Shown here one piece after another: positions 17,400-26,723 of a DNA stretch of 59,859 nucleotides. Numbering within the stretch: position 1 is the first letter of the stretch; each line of letters begins with the position of its first letter. The position numbers were made by a program, and so were the translations under genes. The notes beneath the pieces were generated by a model. The model was not told the origin of the DNA. It did not search any database and saw only the letters and a program-made list of their open reading frames with translations. The stretch is from Leptobacterium sp964389205. Lineage in GTDB: Bacteria; Bacteroidota; Bacteroidia; Flavobacteriales; Flavobacteriaceae. The stretch lies in contig CAYMDH010000018.1 in the NCBI GenBank assembly GCA_964389205.1, positions 1 through 59,859 of the forward strand, given 5' to 3'.

Positions 17400-18038
17400 T
17401 CAAATTTTAAGGTTTAATAATATGGCTAAGGCTAGTGCATTTATCTTTTCCTTTTTCTCTAAATAATTGGCTTCATCTGCATTGGATAAAAAACCCATTT
17501 CAACAAGAATAGAGGGGCAAATATTTCTAGTCTCTCTTAACACCTGAAAATTCCCCTCTTTAATCCCTCTATTTTCAAAGCCTAGTTTTGCATCAAGTCC
17601 GCTTATAATATTTTCGGCTGTTTTTATAGATACTTCTTTATAAGGATTTGTTTTGTTTATTCTTGGTAAAGGCACAAATACTTCTACCCCTCTTGCTCTT
17701 GTGTTATTAGCATGGTTACAATGCAGTGATACAAAAAGATCGGGTTGTAAACTTCTTGCTAGTTTGGTTCGATGACTAAGAGAAATAAGTGTGTCCTTAT
17801 AACGAGTCATATAGATATCATACTCATTATTAAGTAATGTTTTATTCCACTCTAGTATTGCATTAGCTATTTTTAAAACAATGTCTTTTTCTTCTATGCC
17901 CTTGATACTTATTGCTCCTGAGTCTATCCCTCCATGTCCTGCATCTATGATAATGACTTTCCTTTCTTTTAACTGACTCTTACCTAGATAGGGAAGCGTT
18001 AAAAATGCCAGTAATACTATAATAATTCTCTTTTTCAT
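17400..18038 (-). CDS. N-acetylmuramoyl-L-alanine amidase (Amidase_3)
   Basis: This 212-residue exported zinc amidase has a signal peptide at residues 1-21 (ending LGKSQ). It shows the family motifs: DAGHGG with the zinc His35, Glu in GIEEKD (49/50), SLHCNH (about 107-112) and the catalytic Glu in LVEMGFLSN (about 180). It cuts the amide bond between muramic acid and the stem peptide. It lies divergent from the T4SS operon (198-bp gap) and may locally open the cell wall for the conjugation channel, as element-encoded muralytic enzymes often do. Confidence 0.9.
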   Translation of the reverse strand: MKKRIIIVLLAFLTLPYLGKSQLKERKVIIIDAGHGGIDSGAISIKGIEEKDIVLKIANAILEWNKTLLNNEYDIYMTRYKDTLISLSHRTKLARSLQPDLFVSLHCNHANNTRARGVEVFVPLPRINKTNPYKEVSIKTAENIISGLDAKLGFENRGIKEGNFQVLRETRNICPSILVEMGFLSNADEANYLEKKEKINALALAILLNLKI

Positions 18039-18235
18039 GATTTCTATAGTTTTTTACGCTTTCGCTTTACGAATTATTCAATGATTTGTTTAATTTATTG
18101 ATTATTATTCAATAATTAGTGTTTTTGTGTGTTAAATTTTGTGTTTTATTCATTTTATTAACTATTTCTTTATAGATTATTTAAAGTTTAATATTCATCA
18201 GCGGTCTAATCAGCCGCATCAAAAAAAGAACAGTT

Positions 18236-18523
18236 ATGAAAAAAACATTCTCACTATTGTGGGCTAGTCTCTTATTGAGTTTACCCACCTTCGCACAAGT
18301 AGGCGGTATCGAAGATTCAGTTAATGATATTTCCGATACTATTAGAGCCATTTTTCCACTCCTTTTAGGAGTGGTCTTTTTAGTAGGTTTCCTGTTTAAT
18401 GCAGGTCACTTTTTTGGAGAAAACGCCGATCTTAAAAAAGGGATTACCAGAGTTTTAGTTTTTGTCCTTATTGCTGGGGCAGTAGTAGGCATCTTTACCT
18501 ATCTAATCACTTTAGTTGTGTAA
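18236..18523 (+). CDS. traE: TraE, VirB2-like conjugation protein (DUF4134)
   Basis: This 95-residue protein has a signal peptide (cleaved after about TFAQ, residue 21) and two hydrophobic helices (about 38-57 and 70-92) split by a short polar loop with GHFFGENADLKKG. This is the layout of a VirB2-type pilin and of DUF4134/TraE. It is the first gene of the transfer operon, and its stop overlaps the traF start by one base. The leader AAGAACAGTT before the ATG resembles that of traI. Confidence 0.85.
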   Translation: MKKTFSLLWASLLLSLPTFAQVGGIEDSVNDISDTIRAIFPLLLGVVFLVGFLFNAGHFFGENADLKKGITRVLVFVLIAGAVVGIFTYLITLVV

Positions 18524-18813
18524 TGAAAAGGTACGAGGTCTATAAGAACATTCGTAAAAGGGCGGTGATATGGGGGCTTCCCATATCCCTCTTTGCCCTT
18601 TTTATGTTATCCATTATTGCATCCCTACTCATAGTAATCTTTTCTTTTAGCTTGCTTGCCATTTTTGGGGTCTTTAGTTGGAACATAAAGCTCTATATCG
18701 TGCTTTTAAAAATCACGAAGCATCCTACGCTCTTTCAGTTAGGAAGCGTATTTCCAAGAATCATCAGTACTAAAAAAGATACTCTTTTAAATTATGAAAA
18801 CATCAAAAATTAA
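18523..18813 (+). CDS. traF: TraF, VirB3-like conjugation protein (DUF4133)
   Basis: This 96-residue inner-membrane protein has a basic N-terminus (MKRYEVYKNIRKRA) followed by two closely spaced hydrophobic segments (about 16-55), as in VirB3/DUF4133. It is translationally coupled: the start overlaps the traE stop and the end overlaps traG by 20 bp. VirB3 normally works with the VirB4 ATPase, encoded next. Confidence 0.85.
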   Translation: MKRYEVYKNIRKRAVIWGLPISLFALFMLSIIASLLIVIFSFSLLAIFGVFSWNIKLYIVLLKITKHPTLFQLGSVFPRIISTKKDTLLNYENIKN

Positions 18814-21214
18814 TATCGCTACCCATTATCCTATTGCAACTAGTAAAGACCATGTGATTTTTGCTAACAATGGCAATGTAGTAGCATGCTATAAAGTAGA
18901 TTTACCAGAAATATATTCTTTATCAGAAACCGATTTTGAAGATTTGCATAGTACTTGGTTACAAGCGGTTAAATCGCTTCCTGTAGGTACTGTTATACAC
19001 AAACAAGATATCTATTTAAAAACGGGTTTTACTGCGAGTCATTTACCTAATGATACTTTTTTGGCTAGAGCTACTTATAATCATTTTAAAGGACGAGAAT
19101 GTATACAGCATACTTCTTATTTGTTTTTTACGCTCACTAAAAATAAAACCCTTAATAATTCAAAATATGTAAACCCTTTTAGAACTGCTTCAAAAAGTAT
19201 CATACGAGAACTCGATAACAATGTGCAAAGTTTTGTAACTAGTGTATCGGATGCCATTTCTTTTTTAAACAATAGTAAAAAAATACTACTCTTACCCCTA
19301 ACAGAAAAAGAAATTGTAAGCTACACTAACGATTACTTTAATGGTCAGGTTAAAGGTTTTGATACCGATATCCTTTTAGATAAAAAAGGAATTACTATAG
19401 GCGATCAGCATTTTGACGTATTGGCTGTTAATAACGAAACTTGTTTTGAAGGGAGTGTACAAAGTAGTAAAACCAATGATCGGTTTACCTCCGATGATTT
19501 TGTTTTTCATCAGGGATTTATTGATGGCATTGGTTTAACACTTAATGAAAATCATATCGTCAATCAAATTATCTATGTAGATGACAAGCACAAATGGCGT
19601 AAACTCTTAGATAAAAAAGTAGAAGAACTTAAAAAAAGCTCCAATTTCGGCTCTCAAAATAAGGTCGTTTTAAAAAAGATTGAGCATATTTTAAGCCAGA
19701 TTAATAATGATGATAGTGCCAGAATTATACGAGGGCATCTTAATATTATATATTGGTCTCGGGAAGCCCGAGAGCTAGACAACATTGCTTCAAAAATAAA
19801 AGCGGAATTTAAGGAACTTGATATACGCCCCTATTATCCAAAAGGAGAAGCGCGCAAATCTTATTTTTTAAATAGTTACGGACTGTTTTCTTCTAACTTT
19901 TCTAATGAAGATTTGTATGTTACTGATTTAAAACATGCATTATGCATGCTTATTAATAATACCAATTACAAAAGTGATAAAACAGGTATTATATTTAATG
20001 ATCGTGAACACAACACCCCAGTACTCAAAGATGTATGGGACGAAGATAAAAAGCGAATCAAGGCTCGAAACTTTGCCATTTTTGCACCTACAGGAGAAGG
20101 GAAATCGTTTTTAGCTAATAATATCCTTCGTCAGTATTTTGAAAGCGGTGTTCGCCTAGTTATTATCGATCTTGGGGGATCGTATACCAAGTTTGCTTCG
20201 CTTTATCCAGATCAGTACACTGTATTACGATATGAAGCTGGTAAAAGTTTAGGTATTAACCCTTTCTATGTATCAAATCCTTATCATGTAGAAGCTGAAC
20301 ACTTAGAAGATTTATCGGTTTTTCTATTTGAACTTATGGGGCTAGGTAAAAAACCTAGTAAAGCGGAGTCGGTGGCACTCAAAAAAATACTTAAAACCTA
20401 TTATGATAGTACAACTACAAATCATTCTTTAGAGAGTTTTTATACCTATATAGAATCTTTTAAAGAAAGTTTACTCGAAGAATTACAAATTCATGACGGG
20501 TATTTTAATATAGAAAGCTTTTTACATATCATGTCTGAATATGTAGGTAACGGTATTTATAGCTTTCTTTTTAAGGAAGATGAAAACGCATCGTTTCGTA
20601 TAGAGGATAAACGCCTTATTGTTTTTGAACTCGACGAGGTAAAAGACAATAAAGAAATTTTATCAGTGATGTTAAAGCTGATTAAAACAGCCATTCAGCG
20701 TACTATTTGGAGAAATAAAAATGAAAAAGGAATTATTCTTTTCGACGAGTTTGCCAAGCAGTTAAAGTTTGACAATGTACTGGAATCTGTAGAGTTCTAC
20801 TATCAAGCCATCCGTAAACAAGAAGGAGCTATTGGGATTATTTTACAAAGCATTAATCAGCTTCCTGATAATTCTACCTCGGCAAGTATCTTGGAAAATA
20901 CACAAGTGATCTATAGCCTTAATAACGAAAAAGGCTACGGCGAACTTGTAAAGAGACTGAACCTATCTTCTCATGATCTAAATCAGTTAAAATCCATTAA
21001 AAACAATCTTTCAGGAGATCGCAAATACACCGAGATTTTTATAAAGATTGGTAAAGAGAGTAACATTTTTCGCCTCGAAGTTCCTAAAGAAGTTTTTGCT
21101 GCTTATCTCACAGATGGAAGTGAAAACGAAGCCATAATGCAGATTTATGAAAAAACGGGAAATATGGAAGAGGCTATTAAAACATTCATTGGTCAAAAGT
21201 CAAAAGCAGCTTAA
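18794..21214 (+). CDS. traG: TraG, VirB4-like conjugation ATPase
   Basis: This 806-residue ATPase energises T4SS assembly and transfer. The Walker A motif is APTGEGKSF (about residue 433), with a Walker B GIILFDEFAK (about 649) and a downstream Gln-rich sensor ILQSINQLP. The N-terminal half is the VirB4 CagE/TrbE-type region. Length and motifs fit Bacteroidota TraG. The start overlaps traF by 20 bp. Confidence 0.95.
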   Translation: MKTSKINIATHYPIATSKDHVIFANNGNVVACYKVDLPEIYSLSETDFEDLHSTWLQAVKSLPVGTVIHKQDIYLKTGFTASHLPNDTFLARATYNHFKGRECIQHTSYLFFTLTKNKTLNNSKYVNPFRTASKSIIRELDNNVQSFVTSVSDAISFLNNSKKILLLPLTEKEIVSYTNDYFNGQVKGFDTDILLDKKGITIGDQHFDVLAVNNETCFEGSVQSSKTNDRFTSDDFVFHQGFIDGIGLTLNENHIVNQIIYVDDKHKWRKLLDKKVEELKKSSNFGSQNKVVLKKIEHILSQINNDDSARIIRGHLNIIYWSREARELDNIASKIKAEFKELDIRPYYPKGEARKSYFLNSYGLFSSNFSNEDLYVTDLKHALCMLINNTNYKSDKTGIIFNDREHNTPVLKDVWDEDKKRIKARNFAIFAPTGEGKSFLANNILRQYFESGVRLVIIDLGGSYTKFASLYPDQYTVLRYEAGKSLGINPFYVSNPYHVEAEHLEDLSVFLFELMGLGKKPSKAESVALKKILKTYYDSTTTNHSLESFYTYIESFKESLLEELQIHDGYFNIESFLHIMSEYVGNGIYSFLFKEDENASFRIEDKRLIVFELDEVKDNKEILSVMLKLIKTAIQRTIWRNKNEKGIILFDEFAKQLKFDNVLESVEFYYQAIRKQEGAIGIILQSINQLPDNSTSASILENTQVIYSLNNEKGYGELVKRLNLSSHDLNQLKSIKNNLSGDRKYTEIFIKIGKESNIFRLEVPKEVFAAYLTDGSENEAIMQIYEKTGNMEEAIKTFIGQKSKAA

Positions 21215-21232
21215 AAGCTGAATTATTAATCC

Positions 21233-21255
21233 GTAAGGGTTTCATCACCCCTTAC
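21233..21255 (+). promoter_or_regulatory. Hairpin between traG and traI
   Basis: GTAAGGG (21233-21239) and CCCTTAC (21249-21255) can pair, leaving a 9-base loop, followed by an A-rich leader and AACAGTTATG at the traI start. It could modulate readthrough or protect the downstream message; the role is inferred from position. Confidence 0.35.
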
Positions 21256-21272
21256 TCTAAAAACGAACAGTT

Positions 21273-21842
21273 ATGAAAAAGTTAATCTTAATTCTAGCAG
21301 TAACATTATTATCAGTAACCCACTCCGTGGGTCAGGGTTGGCCAGTATTCGATAATACCAATTTTATTACTCTTGGTAAGAGTATTATCGAATCTGCCAA
21401 GCAGACCGCAGAGCTTTTAAAAACAGTGCAGTTCTTAAAAGAACAAAAAGAGAATATCGAAAAAGTAAGCTCGGTAGTAAAGCAGTTAAAATCTGCCCGT
21501 GAAATCACCAGAAATCATCAAGAGTTATTCAATCTGGTACGGGATGATTTAAAAGATATTTTAAACTCTCCCTATGTAAAGCCTAATGAAGTTGGGCGCA
21601 TATCACAGTCGTTTAATATCATTATTGAAGCTTCTATTGAGGATTTAGACTTTGTAAACAAGGTACTCTCTAGTGACTTTTTAAACATGACCGATAGTGA
21701 ACGTACTGCTGTTTTAAAAGAAGTAGAAAAAAGATCACGGGAAACGATAATTGAAATTAATAGAAAGAAAAGACAGTATGTAGATATTATCTCTTTTAGA
21801 GAATTGCAAGACAAGTTAAATAGTAGAACTACTAATTTTTAA
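21273..21842 (+). CDS. traI: TraI, VirB5-like exported conjugation protein (DUF4141)
   Basis: This 189-residue protein has a signal peptide (to about residue 20, HSVGQ) and an otherwise helical, coiled-coil body. It contains WPVFDNTNFITLGKSI, the stretch conserved in DUF4141/TraI, and a region matching the VirB5 fold (alpha-helical bundle, minor pilus component). The position after the VirB4 gene and before the VirB6-like gene agrees. Confidence 0.8.
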   Translation: MKKLILILAVTLLSVTHSVGQGWPVFDNTNFITLGKSIIESAKQTAELLKTVQFLKEQKENIEKVSSVVKQLKSAREITRNHQELFNLVRDDLKDILNSPYVKPNEVGRISQSFNIIIEASIEDLDFVNKVLSSDFLNMTDSERTAVLKEVEKRSRETIIEINRKKRQYVDIISFRELQDKLNSRTTNF

Positions 21843-21846
21843 GATT

Positions 21847-22692
21847 ATGGCAATTTTCTCTTTAAATATCGGTCTTGAATATGTAGATGCTATTTTTCAA
21901 ACAATAAAAGATAGTGATTTTGCTGGATATACCATTGTTGGTATTAAGGCACTAGCTGTACTGTTTTTTCTTATCAATATCTTAAAAAAATATAATGAAG
22001 GTATTGCAGATAAACATGGGTATAGTTGGGGTTTATCTCCTAATGAACTGGCTAAGAATTTTGCAGTAGTACTACTTGTTATTTTTTCTACACAGATACT
22101 CGGCTTTTTTGATGGGATACTGGTAGCTATTGAAAATAGTTATAGAGATGTTGCGCCTAGTCTTGTACCTCTTCAATTTTTAGATATTGATTTTGATGAT
22201 GGACAAGGTGGGGCGTTAAGTATCGCTACACAGGCATTTTCAGCCATTATCGATGCTGTTAACAACCCTTTATTTGGGCTTAGAATCGTCGCTTTTATTG
22301 GTGGGGTAATCCTTTGGGTGCTTGATCTTTTTATCTATCCGCTATTTCTAGCAGAACGGTATTTTTTACTAGGAATCATGCAAGCCTTTTTTCCGCTTAT
22401 TATCTCTTTAGCAGTCTTTGAAAAGTTTAGAGATATGGCATATAATTTCTTTAAACTGTATGCGGCGGTATATATGATTGTACCAGCATTTTTTTTAGTC
22501 AATGTATTTGTAAATGCCCTCTACAGTGAAATTAATGGTAGTTTTTGGGATAACCTTATTGGGGGTGGTTTATCACAATCTCGCCCAATTATAGCAATTA
22601 TTGAAGTAGCTACTATCGGGTTTATTTTCTTTTTAAAATTCAAACTCTATAAAAGAGCGGTCACTTTTACTTTCAAGCTTTTTAGTGCCTAA
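21847..22692 (+). CDS. traJ: TraJ, VirB6-like inner-membrane conjugation protein
   Basis: This 281-residue polytopic protein has at least six hydrophobic segments, including FAVVLLVIFSTQILGFF, IVAFIGGVILWVLDLFI and YMIVPAFFLVNVFVNAL. This is the usual layout of VirB6/TraJ, the channel component of Bacteroidota T4SS. It follows traI by 4 bp. Confidence 0.85.
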   Translation: MAIFSLNIGLEYVDAIFQTIKDSDFAGYTIVGIKALAVLFFLINILKKYNEGIADKHGYSWGLSPNELAKNFAVVLLVIFSTQILGFFDGILVAIENSYRDVAPSLVPLQFLDIDFDDGQGGALSIATQAFSAIIDAVNNPLFGLRIVAFIGGVILWVLDLFIYPLFLAERYFLLGIMQAFFPLIISLAVFEKFRDMAYNFFKLYAAVYMIVPAFFLVNVFVNALYSEINGSFWDNLIGGGLSQSRPIIAIIEVATIGFIFFLKFKLYKRAVTFTFKLFSA

Positions 22693-22727
22693 GGCACTTT
22701 TAATTATAAAACATAAAAACTAGAAAA

Positions 22728-23339
22728 ATGAAAACACCTTATAAAAATATATACGAGGTTCTAAAGCTCAATCGCTTTATTACTATTTCAGTAATTATTG
22801 CATCTCTTTTAAGTTCGCTTTTCTTTGGAATAGTGACATACAAAATGCATGATAAAGTAACTGGCGGACAATTTGCCATCGGCATAGACGGTTCTATCAT
22901 TCCCCTTAAATGGCAATCGGAAAAAGAGAACCTAGAAGTAGAAGTATTAACGCATCTAAAAAGCTTTCATGATTATTTCTATGGGCTTGATGCTAATAAC
23001 TATGAACAGCATATTGAAAAAGCCCTCTGGCTTGGTAATAGTAGTGTAGATAATGTCTATCGTCAAAAAAAAGCAGATGGAGTATATAATAGGCTTTTAC
23101 AGTACTCGCTTGTTCAAAAAGTACTCAGTACCACTTCTGAAATAAGTTTAGAAACAGTTCCTTATAGTTTCCGTACTCGTACTGTTTTTGAAATTAATAG
23201 AGGGTCGATAATCGACCGTTATGAACTCATCACCACTGGGAAAATCAAAAAGCTAGAGAAACGACACTTTCCACAGAATCCGCATGGACTCTGGATTACC
23301 GATTATTTTGAAAATTCTCTTAAAAAACTAAGCCCATAA
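22728..23339 (+). CDS. traK: TraK, VirB8-like conjugation protein
   Basis: This 203-residue bitopic protein has a short cytoplasmic N-terminus, one span (about 18-38, ISVIIASLLSSLFFGIV) and a periplasmic domain with FHDYFYGLDANNYEQHIEKALWLGN, conserved in TraK. VirB8-type proteins scaffold the inner-membrane complex. It lies between traJ and traM with short gaps. Confidence 0.88.
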   Translation: MKTPYKNIYEVLKLNRFITISVIIASLLSSLFFGIVTYKMHDKVTGGQFAIGIDGSIIPLKWQSEKENLEVEVLTHLKSFHDYFYGLDANNYEQHIEKALWLGNSSVDNVYRQKKADGVYNRLLQYSLVQKVLSTTSEISLETVPYSFRTRTVFEINRGSIIDRYELITTGKIKKLEKRHFPQNPHGLWITDYFENSLKKLSP

Positions 23340-23362
23340 CGGGCATTAAAAAATATAAAAAG

Positions 23363-24301
23363 ATGAAAATAAATAAGAAAAAAATAGGGATCGGGGCTGT
23401 TCTGGCAGTAGTTGTTATTTGTATGATAGTTTATGGTATGTCAGCTTTTAGTGGGGAAGAAAACGAAATTGACGAGCTGTTAAATCCGCTAGTACCTGAA
23501 ATTGAATCCGAAGCTATGCAGTATGCTAATAAGTTAGAAGCAGTTGATAATTTAAAAGAAGTAAAAGAGAGCAATGCGCCTAGTATTTACAATGAAGATT
23601 ATTTTGATAAAGAGGGAAGCTTTGATCCTGATTTTATAGAAAAAGAAAAACAAAGATTGGTAGATAGCGTGTATAATTCAGGGCGTATTAATTACTCGAC
23701 TGGAGGGTATCGTAAAAAAGAAGTAGATAAAGCTATTAACTCTATTGTACATAAAGCTCCTAAAAAGGTAAATATCGATTCTATAAAAAAGGTAGAAGCA
23801 ATAGAAGCAAAAGAAATCGAGTTTAATCAACAGCTTTTCTTTGCAGTTGCTCCATCGATTATAAACGATACAAAAACAAGCATTCCAATACTTAAAGTAG
23901 CTGTAGATGGGAGTCAGGTTCTTAAAGCAAATGATAGGGTGCTACTTAGAACGTTAGAAAATGTTGTTATTGATGGTGTTAGCCTACCTAAAAACACACC
24001 TGTCTATGGAATCGTAAGTTTTGCACCTAATAGGGTGCTTATAGATATTCTAAGTATTGGTAATGTACCTCTATCATTTAAAGCCTATGACTTTGAAGAT
24101 AACAGAGAAGGTATCTATATAGAAAATACCTTTAGAGCAGAAGCTACCCGTGAGGTCGTAGATGATGCGGTTGGTGATATAAGTATCCCAGGTGTCCCAC
24201 AAGTAAATGGGTTTAAACGGATTTTTCAAAGATCAAATCGCAATGTTAAGGTACTGGCGCATCACAACTACAAACTTATTTTAAAAGTGAACCCTAGATA
24301 A
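23363..24301 (+). CDS. traM: TraM, VirB10-like conjugation protein
   Basis: This 312-residue protein has one N-terminal span (about 8-28), then a Glu/Lys-rich stalk (30-150) and a C-terminal beta-rich domain with DRVLLRTLENVVIDGVSLP and TPVYGIVSF, the TraM/VirB10-like signature. It should connect inner and outer membrane parts of the channel. The length is shorter than CTnDOT TraM (about 440), mostly from a shorter stalk. Confidence 0.85.
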   Translation: MKINKKKIGIGAVLAVVVICMIVYGMSAFSGEENEIDELLNPLVPEIESEAMQYANKLEAVDNLKEVKESNAPSIYNEDYFDKEGSFDPDFIEKEKQRLVDSVYNSGRINYSTGGYRKKEVDKAINSIVHKAPKKVNIDSIKKVEAIEAKEIEFNQQLFFAVAPSIINDTKTSIPILKVAVDGSQVLKANDRVLLRTLENVVIDGVSLPKNTPVYGIVSFAPNRVLIDILSIGNVPLSFKAYDFEDNREGIYIENTFRAEATREVVDDAVGDISIPGVPQVNGFKRIFQRSNRNVKVLAHHNYKLILKVNPR

Positions 24302-24322
24302 TAATTTAAAAAAAGGAATAGT

Positions 24323-25156
24323 ATGAAAACGATATATATAATACTCATAAGCCTAGTAATTACTTTTACAGGCTATTCAAAAGAAAGCAAAACACTAGAT
24401 ACTATTTATGCTAATGATAAAATGAATATGGCACTCTTTTTTCCTTCCAATATCAAACAAGGAATTACAGGGGCAAATCATTTTATATTTACATATAACA
24501 GGGAAAAAGGGCAAAATTTAGGGCTTTTAAAAGCGATTAAAGGGCAGGAAAGTAATTTACTAGTTATTACTACAGATGGTAATATCTACTCGTATATTAT
24601 TAAGTACAAAGAACATTTAGAAAACCCGAATCATTTTGTTTTATTACATGAGCGTATCGGAAATGAAAATCGCGCATTGTCTGTTCCTATTAAAAGTAAC
24701 GATACGGTTACGGTAGCTTCTGGTTCAATTATTCGAAAAGAAGCAAAAGAAACTCTACCACTAAAAATAAATAGTGAAAAGCTACTAAAATTACCAGAGC
24801 GAAAATCCATTACAAAAGCTAAAAATGGAATTAAAATAGGAATCAAAAATGTAGTGTATAAAGATGATAAGGTCTATATGCAGTTAGAGATTAAAAATAG
24901 ATCAGGAATTAACTTTGATGTAGATTTTTTAAATGTGTATAGGGTTAGCGGAAATAAAAAAAGAAAAGCCTCCTATCAAAAATTATCGCTTAATCCTATA
25001 TACAAACATGAATTACCTGAAACAGTAAGACATGGAGAAACTACTAGGTTTATATATGTATTTGATAAATTTACGCTTGGAGATAATGAGAAGGTGCTTA
25101 TAAAACTTCAGGAAGAAAATGGGAGTAGGTTAATAGAGATGAAAAGGAGGTTGTGA
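24323..25156 (+). CDS. traN: TraN, VirB9-like conjugation protein (DUF4138)
   Basis: This 277-residue exported protein has a signal peptide (to about residue 20). It has beta-rich segments and NMALFFPSNIKQGITGANHFIF near the start, conserved in DUF4138/TraN, plus a C-terminal VYKDDKVYMQLEIKNRSGINFDVDF strand pair. VirB9-type proteins bind the VirB10 homolog at the outer membrane. It is the last identifiable T4SS gene; the usual traO-traQ are not present after it. Confidence 0.88.
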   Translation: MKTIYIILISLVITFTGYSKESKTLDTIYANDKMNMALFFPSNIKQGITGANHFIFTYNREKGQNLGLLKAIKGQESNLLVITTDGNIYSYIIKYKEHLENPNHFVLLHERIGNENRALSVPIKSNDTVTVASGSIIRKEAKETLPLKINSEKLLKLPERKSITKAKNGIKIGIKNVVYKDDKVYMQLEIKNRSGINFDVDFLNVYRVSGNKKRKASYQKLSLNPIYKHELPETVRHGETTRFIYVFDKFTLGDNEKVLIKLQEENGSRLIEMKRRL

Positions 25157-25186
25157 AAATGACCTTTTTTTATTTGATGAGGAAAA

Positions 25187-25204
25187 ATATTCTGCTCAGA
25201 ATAT
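25187..25204. terminator. Hairpin between convergent traN and cassette
   Basis: ATATTCTG and CAGAATAT pair perfectly around a 2-base loop, in the 56-bp gap between the convergent traN stop and the stop at 25213. It is flanked by A-rich and AT-rich DNA. It may act as a weak bidirectional terminator; there is no long T tract. Confidence 0.4.
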
Positions 25205-25212
25205 TAGTGTAT

Positions 25213-25833
25213 TTATATTACACCAAATATTTGAGATAAATTCAAAACCAATTCAGAAATAGAAGATATATTAGATGTTAATTCAATTAGTGATTTAATA
25301 GCAAATTTAGGTTTAGTTTTATTTTTAACATTGTTTTCTATTTCTTCAAGGCATTCGCGTATTTCTTCGGCTTTCTGAATTTCGATTTCATTATTTTTAC
25401 TTAATACTTTTTTAATTTCATTTATTGTTTTTTGAGCTTCGTTGAACTTTTGATTAATGCTAGTATTATTAGATTGAGAAATAATGTTTGAGTTTATAGT
25501 ATCTTGTTGAATATTAACAGATGCATGATCGCCAATTTCTATATTAAACTTTGATTCGCCATAATTAGATTCAAATTCTAAACTCCTTAAATAATTAACT
25601 CCATGACTAGTTATTAAAAGCATCCCCATACCCAATGAAGAGGTAACATAATTATCTTCCACCAATTCAATCATAATTCTTGTAGTTTCTTGTTTATTAA
25701 ATCCTATTGACTTTCCAAATTCAACTGGATTCAAACTTACCGATAATGGATTGGATGGATCATAATTATATGCTTCTTCATATGCTTTCTTTAAGAATTT
25801 ATTCTTGTTATACAATTGTTTTTTTAAATCCAT
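25213..25833 (-). CDS. Winged-helix plus coiled-coil protein of putative defence cassette
   Basis: This 206-residue protein has residues 20-75 resembling a winged helix (FGKSIGFNKQETTRIMIEL, then a beta hairpin and HGVNYLRSLE). It is followed by a short beta strand region (NIEIGDHASVNIQQDTINSN), a coiled coil (about 125-175) and a hydrophobic C-terminal helix pair. Similar wHTH-beta-coiled coil layouts occur in small effector or regulator proteins next to proteases and STAND-like systems. It is last in the three-gene protease cassette, 6 bp after the DUF4238 gene. No named family is assigned. Confidence 0.6.
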   Translation of the reverse strand: MDLKKQLYNKNKFLKKAYEEAYNYDPSNPLSVSLNPVEFGKSIGFNKQETTRIMIELVEDNYVTSSLGMGMLLITSHGVNYLRSLEFESNYGESKFNIEIGDHASVNIQQDTINSNIISQSNNTSINQKFNEAQKTINEIKKVLSKNNEIEIQKAEEIRECLEEIENNVKNKTKPKFAIKSLIELTSNISSISELVLNLSQIFGVI

Positions 25834-25839
25834 AATTTT

Positions 25840-26709
25840 TCAACTTATCTCGTTAAATATTTGAGTTCTTAATTCTTCTTCATTTTTAAAGAACTTTTTA
25901 TTACTTTCTTCAATTGCTTCAATATACCTTTCATCAGTACAACTAACGTATTTAACTGCTTGTTTATAAATTAAAGTATTAACCATTAACCTTAAATAAG
26001 GTGAAAACCCAGTTCGTTTTTCTGTCCTCATAAAAAGTTTATTTCCTGTCAAAGGAAAGATATAATTGTCTTCAAAAACTTTTGGAGATGATTTTTTTTT
26101 AAACAAAATCGGATTATCCGAACATAAAAAAGGAAATTCATCTGTAGTCTCAATAATAGTGTAAGGAGTTCTACAGTTCCCTCCTCTGACTGAATCCATA
26201 AGTGAGTTATAAAATTTATATGATTTTAAAAACTCGGGATTATTTTTAAATTTATCTTCTAATTCTCTATTGGGCGTTTTATCCTTATTAAAAATGGATA
26301 ATCCTAAACTATTTAAATCATTATTACTAATAATCGTTTTTAATTCGCTTTGTTTATGTGGTAATCGCCAATACATAAGACTCACAAAATGATTTAGCTT
26401 TTGTATATCTAAATCATTTATACCATATTGATTAGAATGATTTGAGGTATTAATTTTAGTTATTATTTTTGAAGCCTCACTATCAAAAAAACTATAGTAG
26501 TCTGTCTCTAAAAAATCGCTAGTAAAGTTATTATATGAAATAGTATTTGAATCTTTCTCAAAAAAATATGATTCAGGAGAAAATTCCTTACCCTTTTTAA
26601 TAAACTCTTTCCTTTGAACATCAAATATTTTAAATTTATTATTAGCCTTAACAAAACCTTTAAGATAGAAAACTGGTAAATAATGATGCCTCCATGATTG
26701 ATTATTCAT
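25840..26709 (-). CDS. DUF4238 domain protein
   Basis: This 289-residue protein matches the DUF4238 family: the start SWRHHYLPVFYLKGF (residues 5-19) with the conserved HHY-P-FYL motif, then DVQRKEF, a mid-region helical part and FPFLCSDNPILF (about 190). The family has no established biochemical activity but recurs in accessory and defence-type loci. It is the middle gene of the cassette, with a 14-bp gap to the protease and 6 bp to the wHTH gene. Confidence 0.8.
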   Translation of the reverse strand: MNNQSWRHHYLPVFYLKGFVKANNKFKIFDVQRKEFIKKGKEFSPESYFFEKDSNTISYNNFTSDFLETDYYSFFDSEASKIITKINTSNHSNQYGINDLDIQKLNHFVSLMYWRLPHKQSELKTIISNNDLNSLGLSIFNKDKTPNRELEDKFKNNPEFLKSYKFYNSLMDSVRGGNCRTPYTIIETTDEFPFLCSDNPILFKKKSSPKVFEDNYIFPLTGNKLFMRTEKRTGFSPYLRLMVNTLIYKQAVKYVSCTDERYIEAIEESNKKFFKNEEELRTQIFNEIS

Positions 26710-26723
26710 AATTTATTAAATGG

